Positions 10,586 through 25,410 of a DNA stretch of 64,000 nt are shown here, piece by piece; position 1 is the first letter of the stretch, and every line of letters begins with the position of its first letter. The stretch lies in assembly GCF_050948175.1 (NCBI RefSeq), contig NW_027490122.1, positions 310,001-374,000 of the forward strand. The letters run 5' to 3'. Position numbers and translations under genes: made by a program. Source of the DNA: Xylocopa sonorina (Eukaryota > Arthropoda > Insecta > Hymenoptera > Apidae). The notes under the pieces are model-generated. The model worked only from the letters and a program-made list of their open reading frames with translations. It did not search any database and was not told where the DNA came from.

Positions 10586-12665
10586 GCAAATGTCTACCTA
10601 TCGTAGCAATAGTGTTCTAAAGCTTCTAAAAACGCGATATCGCATCTCATTTCTATGTTTCATGGTAAGATATAATATGATTTGCGAAGTATCATGTATT
10701 CCTCGTCTACGATTCAAATGAATGTAAATGCGACACTTCCTTGCAAGGAAATAGCGTTTGCAAATGTCTACGTATCGAAGCAATAGAGTTCAAATGTTTC
10801 TTAAAACGCGATATCGCATCTCATTTCTAAGTTTCATGGTAAGATATAATATGATTTGCGAAGTATCATGTATTCCTCGTCTACACTTCAAATGAATGAA
10901 AATGCGACACTTCCTTGCAAGGAAATAGCGTTTGCAGATGTCTACGTATCGAAGCAATAGAGTTCAAATGCTTCTTAAAACGAGATATTGCATCTCATAT
11001 CTATGTTTCATGGTAAGATATAATATTCATTGCGAAGTGTTATGCATTCCTCGCTACGATTCAAATGAATGTAAATGCGACACTTCCTTGCAAGGAAATA
11101 GCGTTTGCAGATGTCTACCTATCGTAGCAGTAGTGTTCTAATGCTTCTTAGAACGCGATATCGCATCTCATTTCTATGTTTCTTGGTAAGATATAATATG
11201 ATTTGCGAAGTGTTATGTATTCCTCGTCTACACTTCAAATGAATGTAAATGCGACACTTCCTTGCAAGGAAATAGCGTTTGCAGATGTCTACGTATCGAA
11301 GCAGTAAAGTTCAAATGCTTCTTAAAACGCGATATCGCATCTCATTTCTATGTTTCATGGTAAGATATAATATGATTTGCGAAGTATCATGTATTCCTCG
11401 TCTACACTTCAAATGAATGTAAATGCGACACTTCCTCGCTAGGAAATAGCGTTTGCAGATGTCTACGTATCGAAGCAATAGAGTTCTTATGATTCTTAAA
11501 ACGCGATATCGCATCTCATTTCTATGTTTCATGGTAAGGTATAATATGATTTGCGAAGTGATATGTATTCCTCGTCTACATTTCAAATGAATGTAAATGT
11601 GACACTTCCTTGCAAGGAAATAGCGTCTGCAGATATCTAAGTATCGTAGCAATAGAGTTCTTATGCTTCTTAAAACGCGATATCGCATCTCATTTCTATG
11701 TTTCATGGTAATATATAATATGATTTGCGAAGTGTCATGTATTCCTCGTCTACACTTCAAATGCATGTAAATGCGACACTTCCTTGCTAGGGAATTAGCG
11801 TCTGCAGATGTCTAGGTATCGTAGCAATAGAGTTCTAATGCTTCTTGAAACGCGATATCGCATCTAATTTCTATGTTTCATGGTAAGATGTAATACGATT
11901 TGCGAAGTGTTATGTATTCCTCGTCTACACTTCAAATGAATGTAAATGCAACACTTCCTTGCTAGGAAATAGCGTCTGCAGATATCTAAGTATCGTAGCA
12001 ATAGAGTTCTTATGCTTCTTAAAACGCGATATCGCATCTCATTTCTATGTTTCATGGTAATATATAATATGATTTGCGAAGTGTCATGTATTCCTCGTCT
12101 ACACTTCAAATGCATGTAAATGCGACACTTCCTTGCTAGGAATTAGCGTCTGCAGATGTCTAGGTATCGTAGCAATAGAGTTCTAATGCTTCTTGAAACG
12201 CGATATCGCATCTCATTTCTATGTTTCATGGTAAGACATAATATGATTTGCGAAGTGTTATGTATGCCAAGTCTACACTTCAAATGAATGTATATGCGAC
12301 ACTTCCTTGTAAGGAAATAGCGTTTGCAGATGTCTACCCATCGTAGCAATAGAGTTCCAGTGCTTCTTAAAAGCCGATATCGCATCTCATTTCTATGTTT
12401 CATGGTAAGATATAATATGATTTGCGAAGTGTCATGTATTCCTCGTCTACACTTCAGATGAATGTAAATGCGACACTTCCTTGCTAGGAAATAGCGTCTG
12501 CAGATATCTAAGTATCGTAGCAATAGAGTTCTTATGCTTCTTAAAACGCGATGTCGCATCTCATTTCTATGTTTCATGGTAAGATATAATATGATTTGCG
12601 AAGTGTTATGTATTCCTCGTCTACACTTCAAATGAATGAAAATGCGACACTTCCTTGCAAGGAAA

Positions 12666-14142
12666 TAGCGTTTGCAGATGTCTACGTATCGAAGCAATAG
12701 AGTTCAAATGCTTCTTAAAACGAGATATTGCATCTCATATCTATGTTTCATGGTAAGATATAATATTCATTGCGAAGTGTTATGCATTCCTCGCTACGAT
12801 TCAAATGAATGTAAATGCGACACTTCCTTGCTAGGAAATAGCGTCTGCAGATGCCTAGGTATCGTAGCAATAGAGTTCTAATGCTTCTTAAAACGCGATA
12901 TCGCATCTCATTTCTATGTTTCATGGTAAGATATAATATTCATTGCGAAGTGTTATGTATTCCTCGTCTACACTTCAAATGAATGTGAATGCGACACTTC
13001 CTCGCTAGGAAATAGCGTTTGCAGATGTCTACGTATCGTAGCAATAGATTTCTAAAGCTTCTTAAAACGCGATATCGCATCGCATTTCTATGTTTCATGG
13101 TAAGATATAGTATGATTTGCGAAGTGTTATGTATTCCTCGTCTACACTTCAAATGAATATAAATGCGACACTTCCTTGCAAGGAAATAGCGTTTGCAGAT
13201 GTCTACGTATCGTAGCAATAGAGTTCTTATGATTCTTAAAACGCGATATCGCATCTCATTTCTATGTTTCATGGTAAGGTATAATATGATTTGCGAAGTG
13301 ATATGTATTCCTCGTCTATATTTCAAATGAATGTAAATGCGACACTTCCATGCAAGGAAATAGCGTTTGCAGATGTCTACGTATCGTAGCAATGGACTTC
13401 TGAAGCTTCTTAGAACGCGATATCGCATCTCATTTCTATGTTTCATGGTAAGATATAATATGATATGCGAAGTGTCATGTATTCCTCGACTGCACTTCAA
13501 ATGAATGTAAATGCGATACTTCCTTGCAAGGAAAAAGCGTTTGCAGATGTCTACGAATCGTAGCAATAGAGTTCTTATAATTCTTAAAACGCGATATCGG
13601 ATCTCATTTCTATGTTTCATGGTAGGATATAATATGATTTGCGAAGTGTTATGTATTCCTCGCATACACATCAAACGAATGTAAATGCGACACTTCCTTG
13701 CAAGGAAATAGCGTTTGCAAATGTCTACCTATCGTAGCAATAGTGTTCTAGTGCTTCTTAAAAGCCGATATCGCATCTCATTTCTATGTTTCATGGTAAG
13801 ATATAATATGATTTGCGAAGTGTCATGTATTACTCGTCTACACTTCAGATGAATGTAAATGCGACACTTCCTTGCTAGGAAATAGCGTCTGCAGATATCT
13901 AAGTATCGTAGCAATAAAGTTCTTATGCTTCTTAAAACGCGATGTCGCATCTCATTTCTATGTTTCATGGTAAGATATAATATGATTTGCGAAGTGTTAT
14001 GTATTCCTCGTCTACACTTCAAATGAATGAAAATGCGACACTTCCTTGCAAGGAAATAGCGTTTGCAGATGTCTACGTATCGAAGCAATAGAGTTCAAAT
14101 GCTTCTTAAAACGAGATATTGCATCTCATATCTATGTTTCAT
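12666..14142 (+). repeat. Segmental copy 3 of the 3.6-kb-region block
   Basis: This copy aligns with 3,620 to 5,096 at 9,046 bp and includes the two monomers missing from the copy at 9,060. Small differences are visible, for example CGACTGCACTTC near 13,490 against CGTCTGCACTTC near 4,441. On the right the partners diverge where one has ATATGATTTGCG and the other ATATTCATTGCG; from there the best match moves to 5,286 onward. Confidence 0.85.
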
Positions 14143-15924
14143 GATAAGATATAATATTCATTGCGAAGTGTTACGCATTCCTCGTCTACACTTCAAATGA
14201 ATGTAAATGCGACACTTCCTTGCTAGGAAATAGCGTCTGCAGATGTCTAGGTATCGTAGCAATAGAGTTCTAATGCTTCTTAAAACGCGATATCGCATCT
14301 CATTTCTATGTTTCATGGTAAGATGTAATACGATTTGCGAAGTGTTATGTATTCCTCGCCTACACATCAAACGAATGTAAATGCGACACTTCCTTGCAAG
14401 GAAATAGCGTTTGCAAATGTCTACCTATCGTAGCAATAGTGTTCTAAAGCTTCTAAAAACGCGATATCGCATCTCATTTCTATGTTTCATGGTAAGATAT
14501 AATATGATTTGCGAAGTGTTATGTATGCCTAGTCTACACTTCAAATGAATGTGAATGCGACACCTCCTCGCTAGGAAATAGCGTTTGCAGACATCTACGT
14601 ATCGTAGCAATAGAGTTCTAATGCTTCCTAAAACGCGATATCGCATCTCATTTCTATGTTTCATGGTAAGATATAATATGATATGCGAAGTGTCATGTAT
14701 TCCTCGTCTACACTTCAAATGCATGTAAATGCGACACTTCCTTGCTAGGAATTAGCGTCTGCAGATGTCTAGGTATCGTAGCAATAGTGTTCTAATGCTT
14801 TTTGAAACGCGATATCGCATCTCATTTCTATGTTTCATGGTAAGACATAATATGATTTGCGAAGTGTTATGTATGCCTAGTCTACACTTCAAATGAATGT
14901 ATATGCGACACTTCCTTGTAAGGAAATCGCGTTTGCAGATGTCTACCTATCGTAGCAATAGAGTTCTAGTGCTTCTTAAATGCCGATATCGCATCTCATT
15001 TCTATGTTTCATGGTAAGATATAATATGGTTTGCGAAGTGTCATGTATTCCTCGTCTACACTTCAGATGAATGTAAATGCGACACTTCCTTGCTAGGAAA
15101 TAGCGTCTGCAGATATCTAAGTATCGTAGCAATAGAGTTCTTATGCTTCTTAAAACGCGATGTCGCATCTCATTTCTATGTTTCATGGTAAGATATAATA
15201 TGATTTGCGAAGTGTTATGTATTCCTCGTCTACACTTCAAATGAATGAAAATGCGACACTTCCTTGCAAGGAAATAGCGTTTGCAGATGTCTACGTATCG
15301 AAGCAATAGAGTTCAAATGCTTCTTAAAACGAGATATTGCATCTCATATCTATGTTTCATGGTAAGATATAATATTCATTGCGAAGTGTTATGCATTCCT
15401 CGCTACGATTCAAATGAATGTAAATGCGACACTTCCTTGCAAGGAAATAGCGTTTGCAGATGTCTACCTATCGTAGCAGTAGTGTTCTAATGCTTCTTAG
15501 AACGCGATATCGCATCTCATTTCTATGTTTCTTGGTAAGATATAATATGATTTGCGAAGTGTTATGTATTCCTCGTCTACACTTCAAATGAATGTAAATG
15601 CGACACTTCCTTGCAAGGAAATAGTATTTGCAGATGTCTACGTATCGAAGCAGTAAAGTTCAAGTGCTTCTTAAAACGCGATATCGCATCTCATTTCTAT
15701 GTTTCATGGTAAGATATAATATGATTTGCGAAGTATCATGTATTCCTCGTCTACACTTCAAATGAATGTAAATGCGACACTTCCTCGCTAGGAAATAGCG
15801 TTTGCAGATGTCTACGTATCGAAGCAATAGAGTTCTTATGATTCTTAAAACGCGATATCGCATCTCATTTCTATGTTTCATGGTAAGATATAATATGATT
15901 TGCGAAGTGTCATGTATTCCTCGT

Positions 15925-18900
15925 CTACACTTCAAATGAATGTAAATGCGACACTTCCTTGCAAGGAAATAGCGTTTGCAGATGTCTACGTATCGAAGCA
16001 ATAGAGTTCAAGTGCTTCTTAAAACGAGATATTGCATCTCATATCTATGTTTCATGATAAGATATAATATTCATTGCGAAGTGTTATGCATTCCTCGTCT
16101 ACACTTCAAATGAATGTAAATGCGACACTTCCTTGCTAGGAAATAGCGTCTGCAGAAGTCTAGGTGTCGTAGCAATAGAGTTCTAATGCTTCTTAAAACG
16201 CGATATCGCATCTCATTTCTATGTTTCATGGTAAGATGTAATACGATTTGCGAAGTGTTATGTATTCCTCGCCTACACATCAAACGAATGTAAATGCGAC
16301 ACTTCCTTGCAAGGAAATAGCGTTTGCAAATTTCTACCTATCGTAGCAATAGTGTTCTAAAGCTTCTAAAAACGCGATATCGCATCTCATTTCTATGTTT
16401 CATGGTAAGATATAATATGATTTGCGAAGTATCATGTATTCCTCGTCTACGATTCAAATGAATGTAAATGCGACACTTCCTTGCAAGGAAATAGCGTTTG
16501 CAAATGTCTACGTATCGAAGCAATAGAGTTCAAATGTTTCTTAAAACGCGATATCGCATCTCATTTCTAAGTTTCATGGTAAGATATAATATGATTTGCG
16601 AAGTATCATGTATTCCTCGTCTACACTTCAAATGAATGAAAATGCGACACTTCCTTGCAAGGAAATTGCGTTTGCAGATGTCTACGTATCGTAGCAATAG
16701 AGTTTATATGATACTTTAAACGCGATATCGCATCTCATTTCTATGTTTCATGGTAAGATATAATATGATTTGCGAAGTGTTATGTATTCCTCGTCTACAC
16801 TTCAAATCAATGTAAATCCGACATTTCCTTGCAAGGAAATAGCGTTTGCAGATGTCTACGTATCGAAGCAATAGAGTTCAAATGCTTCTTAAAACGAGAT
16901 ATTGCATCTCATATCTATGTTTCATGATAAGATATAATATTCATTGCGAAGTGTTATGCATTCCTCGTCTACGATTCGAATGAATGTAAATGCGACACTT
17001 GCTTGCAAGGAAATAGCGTTTGCAAATGTCTACCTATCGTAGCAATAGAGTTCTTATGATTCTCAAAACGCGATATTGCATCTCATTTCTATGTTTCATG
17101 GTAAGATATAATATGATTTGCGAAGTGTTATGTATTCCTCGTCTACACTTCAAATCAATGTAAATCCGACATTTCCTTGCAAGGAAATAGCGTTTGCAGA
17201 TGTCTACGTATCGAAGCAATAGAGTTCAAATGCTTCTTAAAACGAGATATTGCATCTCATATCTATGTTTCATGATAAGATATAATATTCATTGCGAAGT
17301 GTTATGCATTCCTCGTCTACACTTCAAATGAATGTAAATGCGACACTTCCTTGCTAGGAAATAGCGTCTGCAGATGTCTAGGTATCGTAGCAATAGAGTT
17401 CTAATGCTTCTTAAAACGCGATATCGCATCTCATTTCTATGTTTCATGGTAAGATGTAATACGATTTGCGAAGTGTTATGTATTCCTCGTCTACACTTCA
17501 AATGAATGTAAATGCGACACTTCCTTGCAAGGAAATAGCGTTTGCAGATGTCTACGTATCGAAGCAATAGAGTTCAAGTGCTCCTTAAAACGAGATATTG
17601 CATCTCATATCTATGTTTCATGATAAGATATAATATTCATTGCGAAGTGTTATGCATTCCTCGTCTACACTTCAAATGAATGTAAATGCGACACTTCCTT
17701 GCTAGGAAATAGCGTCTGCAGAAGTCTAGGTATCGTAGCAATAGAGTTCTAATGCTTCTTAAAACGCGATATCGCATCTCATTTCTATGTTTCATGGTAA
17801 GATGTAATACGATTTGCGAAGTGTTATGTATTCCTCGCCTACACATCAAACGAATGTAAATGCGACACTTCCTTGCAAGGAAATAGCGTTTGCAAATGTC
17901 TACCTATCGTAGCAATAGTGTTCTAAAGCTTCTAAAAACGCGATATCGCATCTCATTTCTATGTTTCATGGTAAGATATAATATGATTTGCGAAGTATCA
18001 TGTATTCCTCGTCTACGATTCAAATGAATGTAAATGCGACACTTCCTTGCAAGGAAATAGCGTTTGCAAATGTCTACGTATCGTAGCAATAGAGTTCAAA
18101 TGTTTCTTAAAACGCGATATCGCATCTCATTTCTAAGTTTCATGGTAAGATATAATATGATTTGCGAAGTATCATGTATTCCTCGTCTACACTTCAAATG
18201 AATGTAAATGCGACACTTCCTTGCAAGGAAATTGCGTTTGCAGATGTCTACGTATCGTAGCAATAGAGTTTATATGATACTTTAAACGCGATATCGCATC
18301 TCATTTCTATGTTTCATGGTAAGATATAATATGATTTGCGAAGTGTTATGTATTCCTCGTCTACACTTCAAATGAGTATAAATGCGACACTTCCTTGCAA
18401 GGAAATAGCGTTTGCAGAAGTCTACGTATCGAAGCAATAGAGTTCAAATGCTTCTTAAAACGAGATATTGCATCTCATATCTGTGTTTCATGGTAAGATA
18501 TAATATTCATTGCGAAGTGTTATGCATTCCTCGTCTACGATTCAAATGAATGTAAGTGCGACACTTCCTTGCAAGGAAATAGCGTTTGCAGATGTCTACC
18601 TATCGTAGCAGTAGTGTTCTAATGCTTCTTAGAGCGCGATATCGCATCTCATTTCTATGTTTCATGGTAAGATATAATATGATTTGCGAAGTGTTATGTA
18701 TTCCTCGTCTACACTTCAAATCAATGTAAATCCGACATTTCCTTGCAAGGAAATAGCGTTTGCAGATGTCTACGTATCGAAGCAATAGAGTTCAAATGCT
18801 TCTTAAAACGAGATATTGCATCTCATATCTATGTTTCATGATAAGATATAATATTCATTGCGAAGTGTTATGCATTCCTCGTCTACACTTCAAATGAATG

Positions 18901-20445
18901 TAAATGCGACACTTCCTTGCTAGGAAATAGCGTCTGCAGATGTCTAGGTATCGTAGCAATAGAGTTCTAATGCTTCTTAAAACGCGATATCGCATCTCAT
19001 TTCTATGTTTCATGGTAAGATGTAATACGATTTGCGAAGTGTTATGTATTCCTCGTCTACACTTCAAATGAATGTAAATGCGACACTTCCTTGCAAGGAA
19101 ATAGCGTTTGCAGATGTCTACGTATCGAAGCAATAGAGTTCAAGTGCTCCTTAAAACGAGATATTGCATCTCATATCTATGTTTCATGATAAGATATAAT
19201 ATTCATTGCGAAGTGTTATGCATTCCTCGTCTACACTTCAAATGAATGTAAATGCGACACTTCCTTGCTAGGAAATAGCGTCTGCAGAAGTCTAGGTATC
19301 GTAGCAATAGAGTTCTAATGCTTCTTAAAACGCGATATCGCATCTCATTTCTATGTTTCATGGTAAGATGTAATACGATTTGCGAAGTGTTATGTATTCC
19401 TCGCCTACACATCAAACGAATGTAAATGCGACACTTCCTTGCAAGGAAATAGCGTTTGCAAATGTCTACCTATCGTAGCAATAGTGTTCTAAAGCTTCTA
19501 AAAACGCGATATCGCATCTCATTTCTATGTTTCATGGTAAGATATAATATGATTTGCGAAGTATCATGTATTCCTCGTCTACGATTCAAATGAATGTAAA
19601 TGCGACACTTGCTTGCAAGGAAATAGCGTTTGCAAATGTCTACGTATCGAAGCAATAGAGTTCAAATGTTTCTTAAAACGCGATATCGCATCTCATTTCT
19701 AAGTTTCATGGTAAGATATAATATGATTTGCGAAGTATCATGTATTCCTCGTCTACACTTCAAATGAATGTAAATGCGACACTTCCTTGCAAGGAAATTG
19801 CGTTTGCAGATGTCTACGTATCGTAGCAATAGAGTTTAAATGATACTTTAAACGCGATATCGCATCTCATTTCTATGTTTCATGGTAAGATATAATATGA
19901 TTTGCGAAGTGTTATGTATTCCTCGTCTACACTTCAAATGAATATAAATGCGACACTTCCTTGCAAGGAAATAGCGTTTGCAGAAGTCTACGTATCGAAG
20001 CAATAGAGTTCAAATGCTTCTTAAAACGAGATATTGCATCTCATATCTGTGTTTCATGGTAAGATATAATATTCATTGCGAAGTGTTATGCATTCCTCGT
20101 CTACGATTCAAATGAATGTAAGTGCGACACTTCCTTGCAAGGAAATAGCGTTTGCAGATGTCTACCTATCGTAGCAGTAGTGTTCTAATGATTCTTAGAG
20201 CGCGATATCGCATCTCATTTCTATGTTTCATGGTAAGATATAATATGATTTGCGAAGTGTTATGTATGCCTAGTCTACACTTCAGATGAATGTAAATGCG
20301 ACATTTCCTTGCAAGGAAATAGCGTTTGCAGATGTCTACGTATCGAAGCAATAGAGTTCAAATGCTTCTTAAAACGAGATATTGCATCTCATATCTATGT
20401 TTCATGATAAGATATAATATTCATTGCGAAGTGTTATGCATTCCT
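15925..20445 (+). repeat. 9-mer HOR, 1,566-bp unit, about 2.9 copies
   Basis: Three successive blocks align at a constant offset of 1,566 bp (9 x 174). For example the AGTGTTCTAAAGCTTCTAAAA variant lies near 16,350, 17,917 and 19,483, and the rare TTTCTAAGTTTCATGG variant lies near 16,563, 18,130 and 19,696. The variant AATCAATGTAAATCCGAC appears near 16,806, 17,153 and 18,719. On the left it starts at about 15,925, where the preceding monomer type changes. On the right it ends at about 20,440, where CTACACTTC becomes CTACGATTCG. Confidence 0.9.
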
Positions 20446-21159
20446 CGTCTACGATTCGAATGAATGTAAATGCGACACTTGCTTGCAAGGAAATAGCGTT
20501 TGCAAATGTCTACCTATCGTAGCAATAGAGTTCTTATGATTCTTAAAACGCGATATTGCATCTCATTTCTATGTTTCATGGTAAGATATAATATGATTTG
20601 CGAAGTGTCATGTATTCCTCGTCTACACTTCAAATGAATGTGAATGCGACACCTCCTCGCTAGGAAATAGCGTTTGCAGATATCTACGTATCGTAGCAAT
20701 AGAGTTCTAATGCTTCTTAAAACGCGATATCGCATCTCATTTCTATGTTTCATGGTAAGATATAATATGATATGCGAAGTGTCATGTATTCCTCGTCTAC
20801 ACTTCAAATGCATGTAAATGCGACACTTCCTTGCTAGGAAATAGCGTCTGCAGATATCTAAGTATCGTAGCAATAGAGTTCTTATGCTTCTTAAAACGCG
20901 ATGTCGCATCTCATTTCTATGTTTCATGGTAAGATATAATATGATTTGCGAAGTGTTATGTATTCCTCGTCTACACTTCAAATGAATGAAAATGCGACAC
21001 TTCCTTGCAAGGAAATAGCGTTTGCAGATGTCTACGTATCGAAGCAATAGAGTTCAAATGCTTCTTAAAACGAGATATTGCATCTCATATCTATGTTTCA
21101 TGGTAAGATATAATATTCATTGCGAAGTGTTATGCATTCCTCGTCTACACTTCAAATGA

Positions 21160-23277
21160 ATGTAAATGCGACACTTCCTTGCTAGGAAATAGCGTCTGCA
21201 GAAGTCTAGGTATCGTAGCAATAGAGTTCTAATGCTTCTTAAAACGCGATATCGCATCTCATTTCTATGTTTCATGGTAAGATGTAATACGATTTGCGAA
21301 GTGTTATGTATTCCTCGTCTACACTTCAAATGAATGTAAATGTGACACTTCCTTGCAAGGAAATAGCGTTTGCAAATGTCTACCTATCGTAGCAGGAGTG
21401 TTCTAATGCTTCTTAGAACGCGATATCGAATCTCATTTCTATGTTTCATGGTAAGATATAATATGATTTGCGAAGTGTTATGTATTCCTCGTCTACACTT
21501 CAAATGAATGTAAATGCGACACTTCCTTGCAAGGAAATAGCGTTTGCAGATGTCTACGTATCGAAGCAATAGAGTTCTTATGCTTCTTAAAAAGCGATGT
21601 CGCATCTCATTTCTATGTTTCATGGTAAGATATAATATGATTTGCGAAGTGTTATGTATTCCTCGTCTACACTTCAAATGAATGAAAATGCGACACTTCC
21701 TTGCAAGGAAATAGCGTTTGCAGATGTCTACGTATCGAAGCAATAGAGTTCAAATGCTTCTTAAAACGAGATATTGCATCTCATATCTATGTTTCATGGT
21801 AAGATATAATATTCATTGCGAAGTGTTATGCATTCCTCGCTACGATTCAAATGAATGTAAATGCGACACTTCCTTGCAAGGAAATAGCGTTTGCAGATGT
21901 CTACCTATCGTAGCAGTAGTGTTCTAATGCTTCTTAGAACGCGATATCGCATCTCATTTCTATGTTTCATGGTAAGATATAATATGATTTGCGAAGTGTT
22001 ATGTATTCCTCGTCTACACTTCAAATGAATGTAAATGCGACACTTCCTTGCAAGGAAATAGCGTTTGCAGATGTCTACGTATCGAAGCAATAGAGTTCAA
22101 ATGCTTCTTAAAACGAGATATTGCATCTCATATCTATGTTTCATGATAAGATATAATATTCATTGCGAAGTGTTATGCATTCCTCGTCTACACTTCAAAT
22201 GAATGTAAATGCGACACTTCCTTGCTAGGAAATAGCGTCTGCAGAAGTCTAGGTATCGTAGCAATAGAGTTCTAATGCTTCTTAAAACGCGATATCGCAT
22301 CTCATTTCTATGTTTCATGGTAAGATGTAATACGATTTGCGAAGTGTTATGTATTCCTCGTCTACACTTCAAATGAATGTAAATGTGACACTTCCTTGCA
22401 AGGAAATAGCGTTTGCAAATGTCTACCTATCGTAGCAGGAGTGTTCTAATGCTTCTTAGAACGCGATATCGAATCTCATTTCTATGTTTCATGGTAAGAT
22501 ATAATATGATTTGCGAAGTGTTATGTATTCCTCGTCTACACTTCAAATGAATGTAAATGCGACACTTCCTTGCAAGGAAATAGCGTTTGCAGATGTCTAC
22601 GTATCGAAGCAATAGAGTTCAAATGCTTCTTAAAACAAGATATTGCATCTCATATCTATGTTTCATGGTAAGATATAATATTCATTGCGAAGTGTTATGC
22701 ATTCCTCGCTACGATTCAAATGAATGTAAATGCGACACTTCCTTGCAAGGAAATAGCGTTTGCAGATGTCTACCTATCGTAGCAGTAGTGTTCTAATGCT
22801 TCTTAAAACGCGATATCGCATCTCATTTCTATGTTTCATGGTAAGATGTAATACGATTTGCGAAGTGTTATGTATTCCTCGTCTACACTTCAAATGAATG
22901 TAAATGTGACACTTCCTTGCAAGGAAATAGCGTTTGCAAATGTCTACCTATCGTAGCAGGAGTGTTCTAATGCTTCTTAGAACGCGATATCGAATCTCAT
23001 TTCTATGTTTCATGGTAAGATATAATATGATTTGCGAAGTGTTATGTATTCCTCGTCTACACTTCAAATGAATGTAAATGCGACACTTCCTTGCAAGGAA
23101 ATAGCGTTTGCAGATGTCTACGTATCGAAGCAATAGAGTTCAAATGCTTCTTAAAACGAGATATTGCATCTCATATCTATGTTTCATGATAAGATATAAT
23201 ATTCATTGCGAAGTGTTATGCATTCCTCGTCTACACTTCAAATGAATGTAAATGCGACACTTCCTTGCTAGGAAATA
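21160..23277 (+). repeat. Segmental block, long form (partner 27,942-29,537)
   Basis: Positions 21,160 to about 22,105 align with 27,942 to about 28,887 at an offset of 6,782 bp. Positions about 22,627 to 23,277 align with 28,887 to 29,537 at an offset of 6,260 bp. The two offsets differ by 522 bp, exactly three monomers, which are absent from the partner. The rare AAAAAGCGATGTCGC variant near 21,588 recurs near 28,370. Confidence 0.84.
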
Positions 23278-25410
23278 GCCTTTGCTGATGTCTACCTATC
23301 GTAGCAATAGAGTTCTAATGCTTCCTAAAACGCGATATCGCATTGCATTTCTATGTTTCATGGTAAGATATAATATGATTTGCGAAGTATCATGTATTCC
23401 TCGTCTACACTTCAAATGAATGTGAATGCGACACCTCCTCGCTAGGAAATAGCGTTTGCAGATGTCTACGTATCGTAGCAATAGAGTTCTAATGCTTCTT
23501 AAAACGCGATATCGCATCTCATTTCTATGTTTCATGGTAAGATATAATACGATTTGCGAAGTGTCATGTATTCCTCGTCTACACTTCAAATGAATGTAAA
23601 TGCGACACTTCCTTGCTAGGAAATAGCGTCTGCAGATGTCTAGGTATCGTAGCAATAGAGTCCTAATGCTTCTTGAAACGCGATATCGCATCTCATTTCT
23701 ATGTTTCATGGTAAGACATAATATGATTTGCGAAGTGTTATGTATTCCTAGTCTACACTTCAAGTGAATGTAAATGCGACACTTCCTTGTAAGGAAATAG
23801 CGTTTGCAGATGTCTACCTATCGTAGCAATAGAGTTCTAGTGCTTCTTAAAAGCCGATATCGCATCTCATTTCTATGTTTCATGGTAAGATATAATATGA
23901 TTTGCGAAGTGTCATGTATTCCTCGTCTACACTTCAAATGAATGAAAATGCGACACTTCCTTGCAAGGAAATAGCGTTTGCAGATGTCTACGTATCGAAG
24001 CAATAGAGTTCAAATGCTTCTTAAAACAAGATATTGCATCTCATATCTATGTTTCATGGTAAGATATAATATTCATTGCGAAGTGTTATGCATTCCTCGC
24101 TACGATTCAAATGAATGTAAATGCGACACTTCCTTGCAAGGAAATAGCGTTTGCAGATGTCTACCTATCGTAGCAGTAGTGTTCTAATGCTTCTTAAAAC
24201 GCGATATCGCATCTCATTTCTATGTTTCATGGTAAGATGTAATACGATTTGCGAAGTGTTATGTATTCCTCGTCTACACTTCAAATGAATGTAAATGTGA
24301 CACTTCCTTGCAAGGAAATAGCGTTTGCAAATGTCTACCTATCGTAGCAGGAGTGTTCTAATGCTTCTTAGAACGCGATATCGAATCTTATTTCTATGTT
24401 TCATGGTAAGATATAATATGATTTGCGAAGTGTTATGTATTCCTCGTCTACACTTCAAATGAATGTAAATGCGACACTTCCTTGCAAGGAAATAGCGTTT
24501 GCAGATGTCTACGTATCGAAGCAATAGAGTTCAAATGCTTCTTAAAACGAGATATTGCATCTCATATCTATGTTTCATGATAAGATATAATATTCATTGC
24601 GAAGTGTTATGCATTCCTCGTCTACACTTCAAATGAATGTAAATGCGACACTTCCTTGCTAGGAAATAGCCTTTGCTGATGTCTACCTATCGTAGCAATA
24701 GAGTTCTAATGCTTCCTAAAACGCGATATCGCATTGCATTTCTATGTTTCATGGTAAGATATAATATGATTTGCGAAGTATCATGTATTCCTCGTCTACA
24801 CTTCAAATGAATGTGAATGCGACACCTCCTCGCTAGGAAATAGCGTTTGCAGATGTCTACGTATCGTAGCAATAGAGTTCTAATGCTTCTTAAAACGCGA
24901 TATCGCATCTCATTTCTATGTTTCATGGTAAGATATAATACGATTTGCGAAGTGTCATGTATTCCTCGTCTACACTTCAAATGAATGTAAATGCGACACT
25001 TCCTTGCTAGGAAATAGCGTCTGCAGATGTCTAGGTATCGTAGCAATAGAGTCCTAATGCTTCTTGAAACGCGATATCGCATCTCATTTCTATGTTTCAT
25101 GGTAAGACATAATATGATTTGCGAAGTGTTATGTATTCCTAGTCTACACTTCAAGTGAATGTAAATGCGACACTTCCTTGTAAGGAAATAGCGTTTGCAG
25201 ATGTCTACCTATCGTAGCAATAGAGTTCTAGTGCTTCTTAAAAGCCGATATCGCATCTCATTTCTATGTTTCATGGTAAGATATAATATGATTTGCGAAG
25301 TGTCATGTATTCCTCGTCTACACTTCAAATGAATGAAAATGCGACACTTCCTTGCAAGGAAATAGCGTTTGCAGATGTCTACGTATCGAAGCAATAGAGT
25401 TCAAATGCTT
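22560..25410 (+). repeat. 8-mer HOR, 1,391-bp unit, about 2 copies
   Basis: Positions 22,560 to 23,950 align with 23,951 to 25,341 at an offset of 1,391 bp, eight monomers minus the 1 bp lost in the 173-bp monomer. Shared marks include AAAACAAGATATTGC near 22,633 and 24,024, GCCTTTGCTGATG near 23,278 and 24,669, AGTCCTAATG near 23,660 and 25,051, and CAAGTGAATG near 23,761 and 25,152. Confidence 0.9.
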
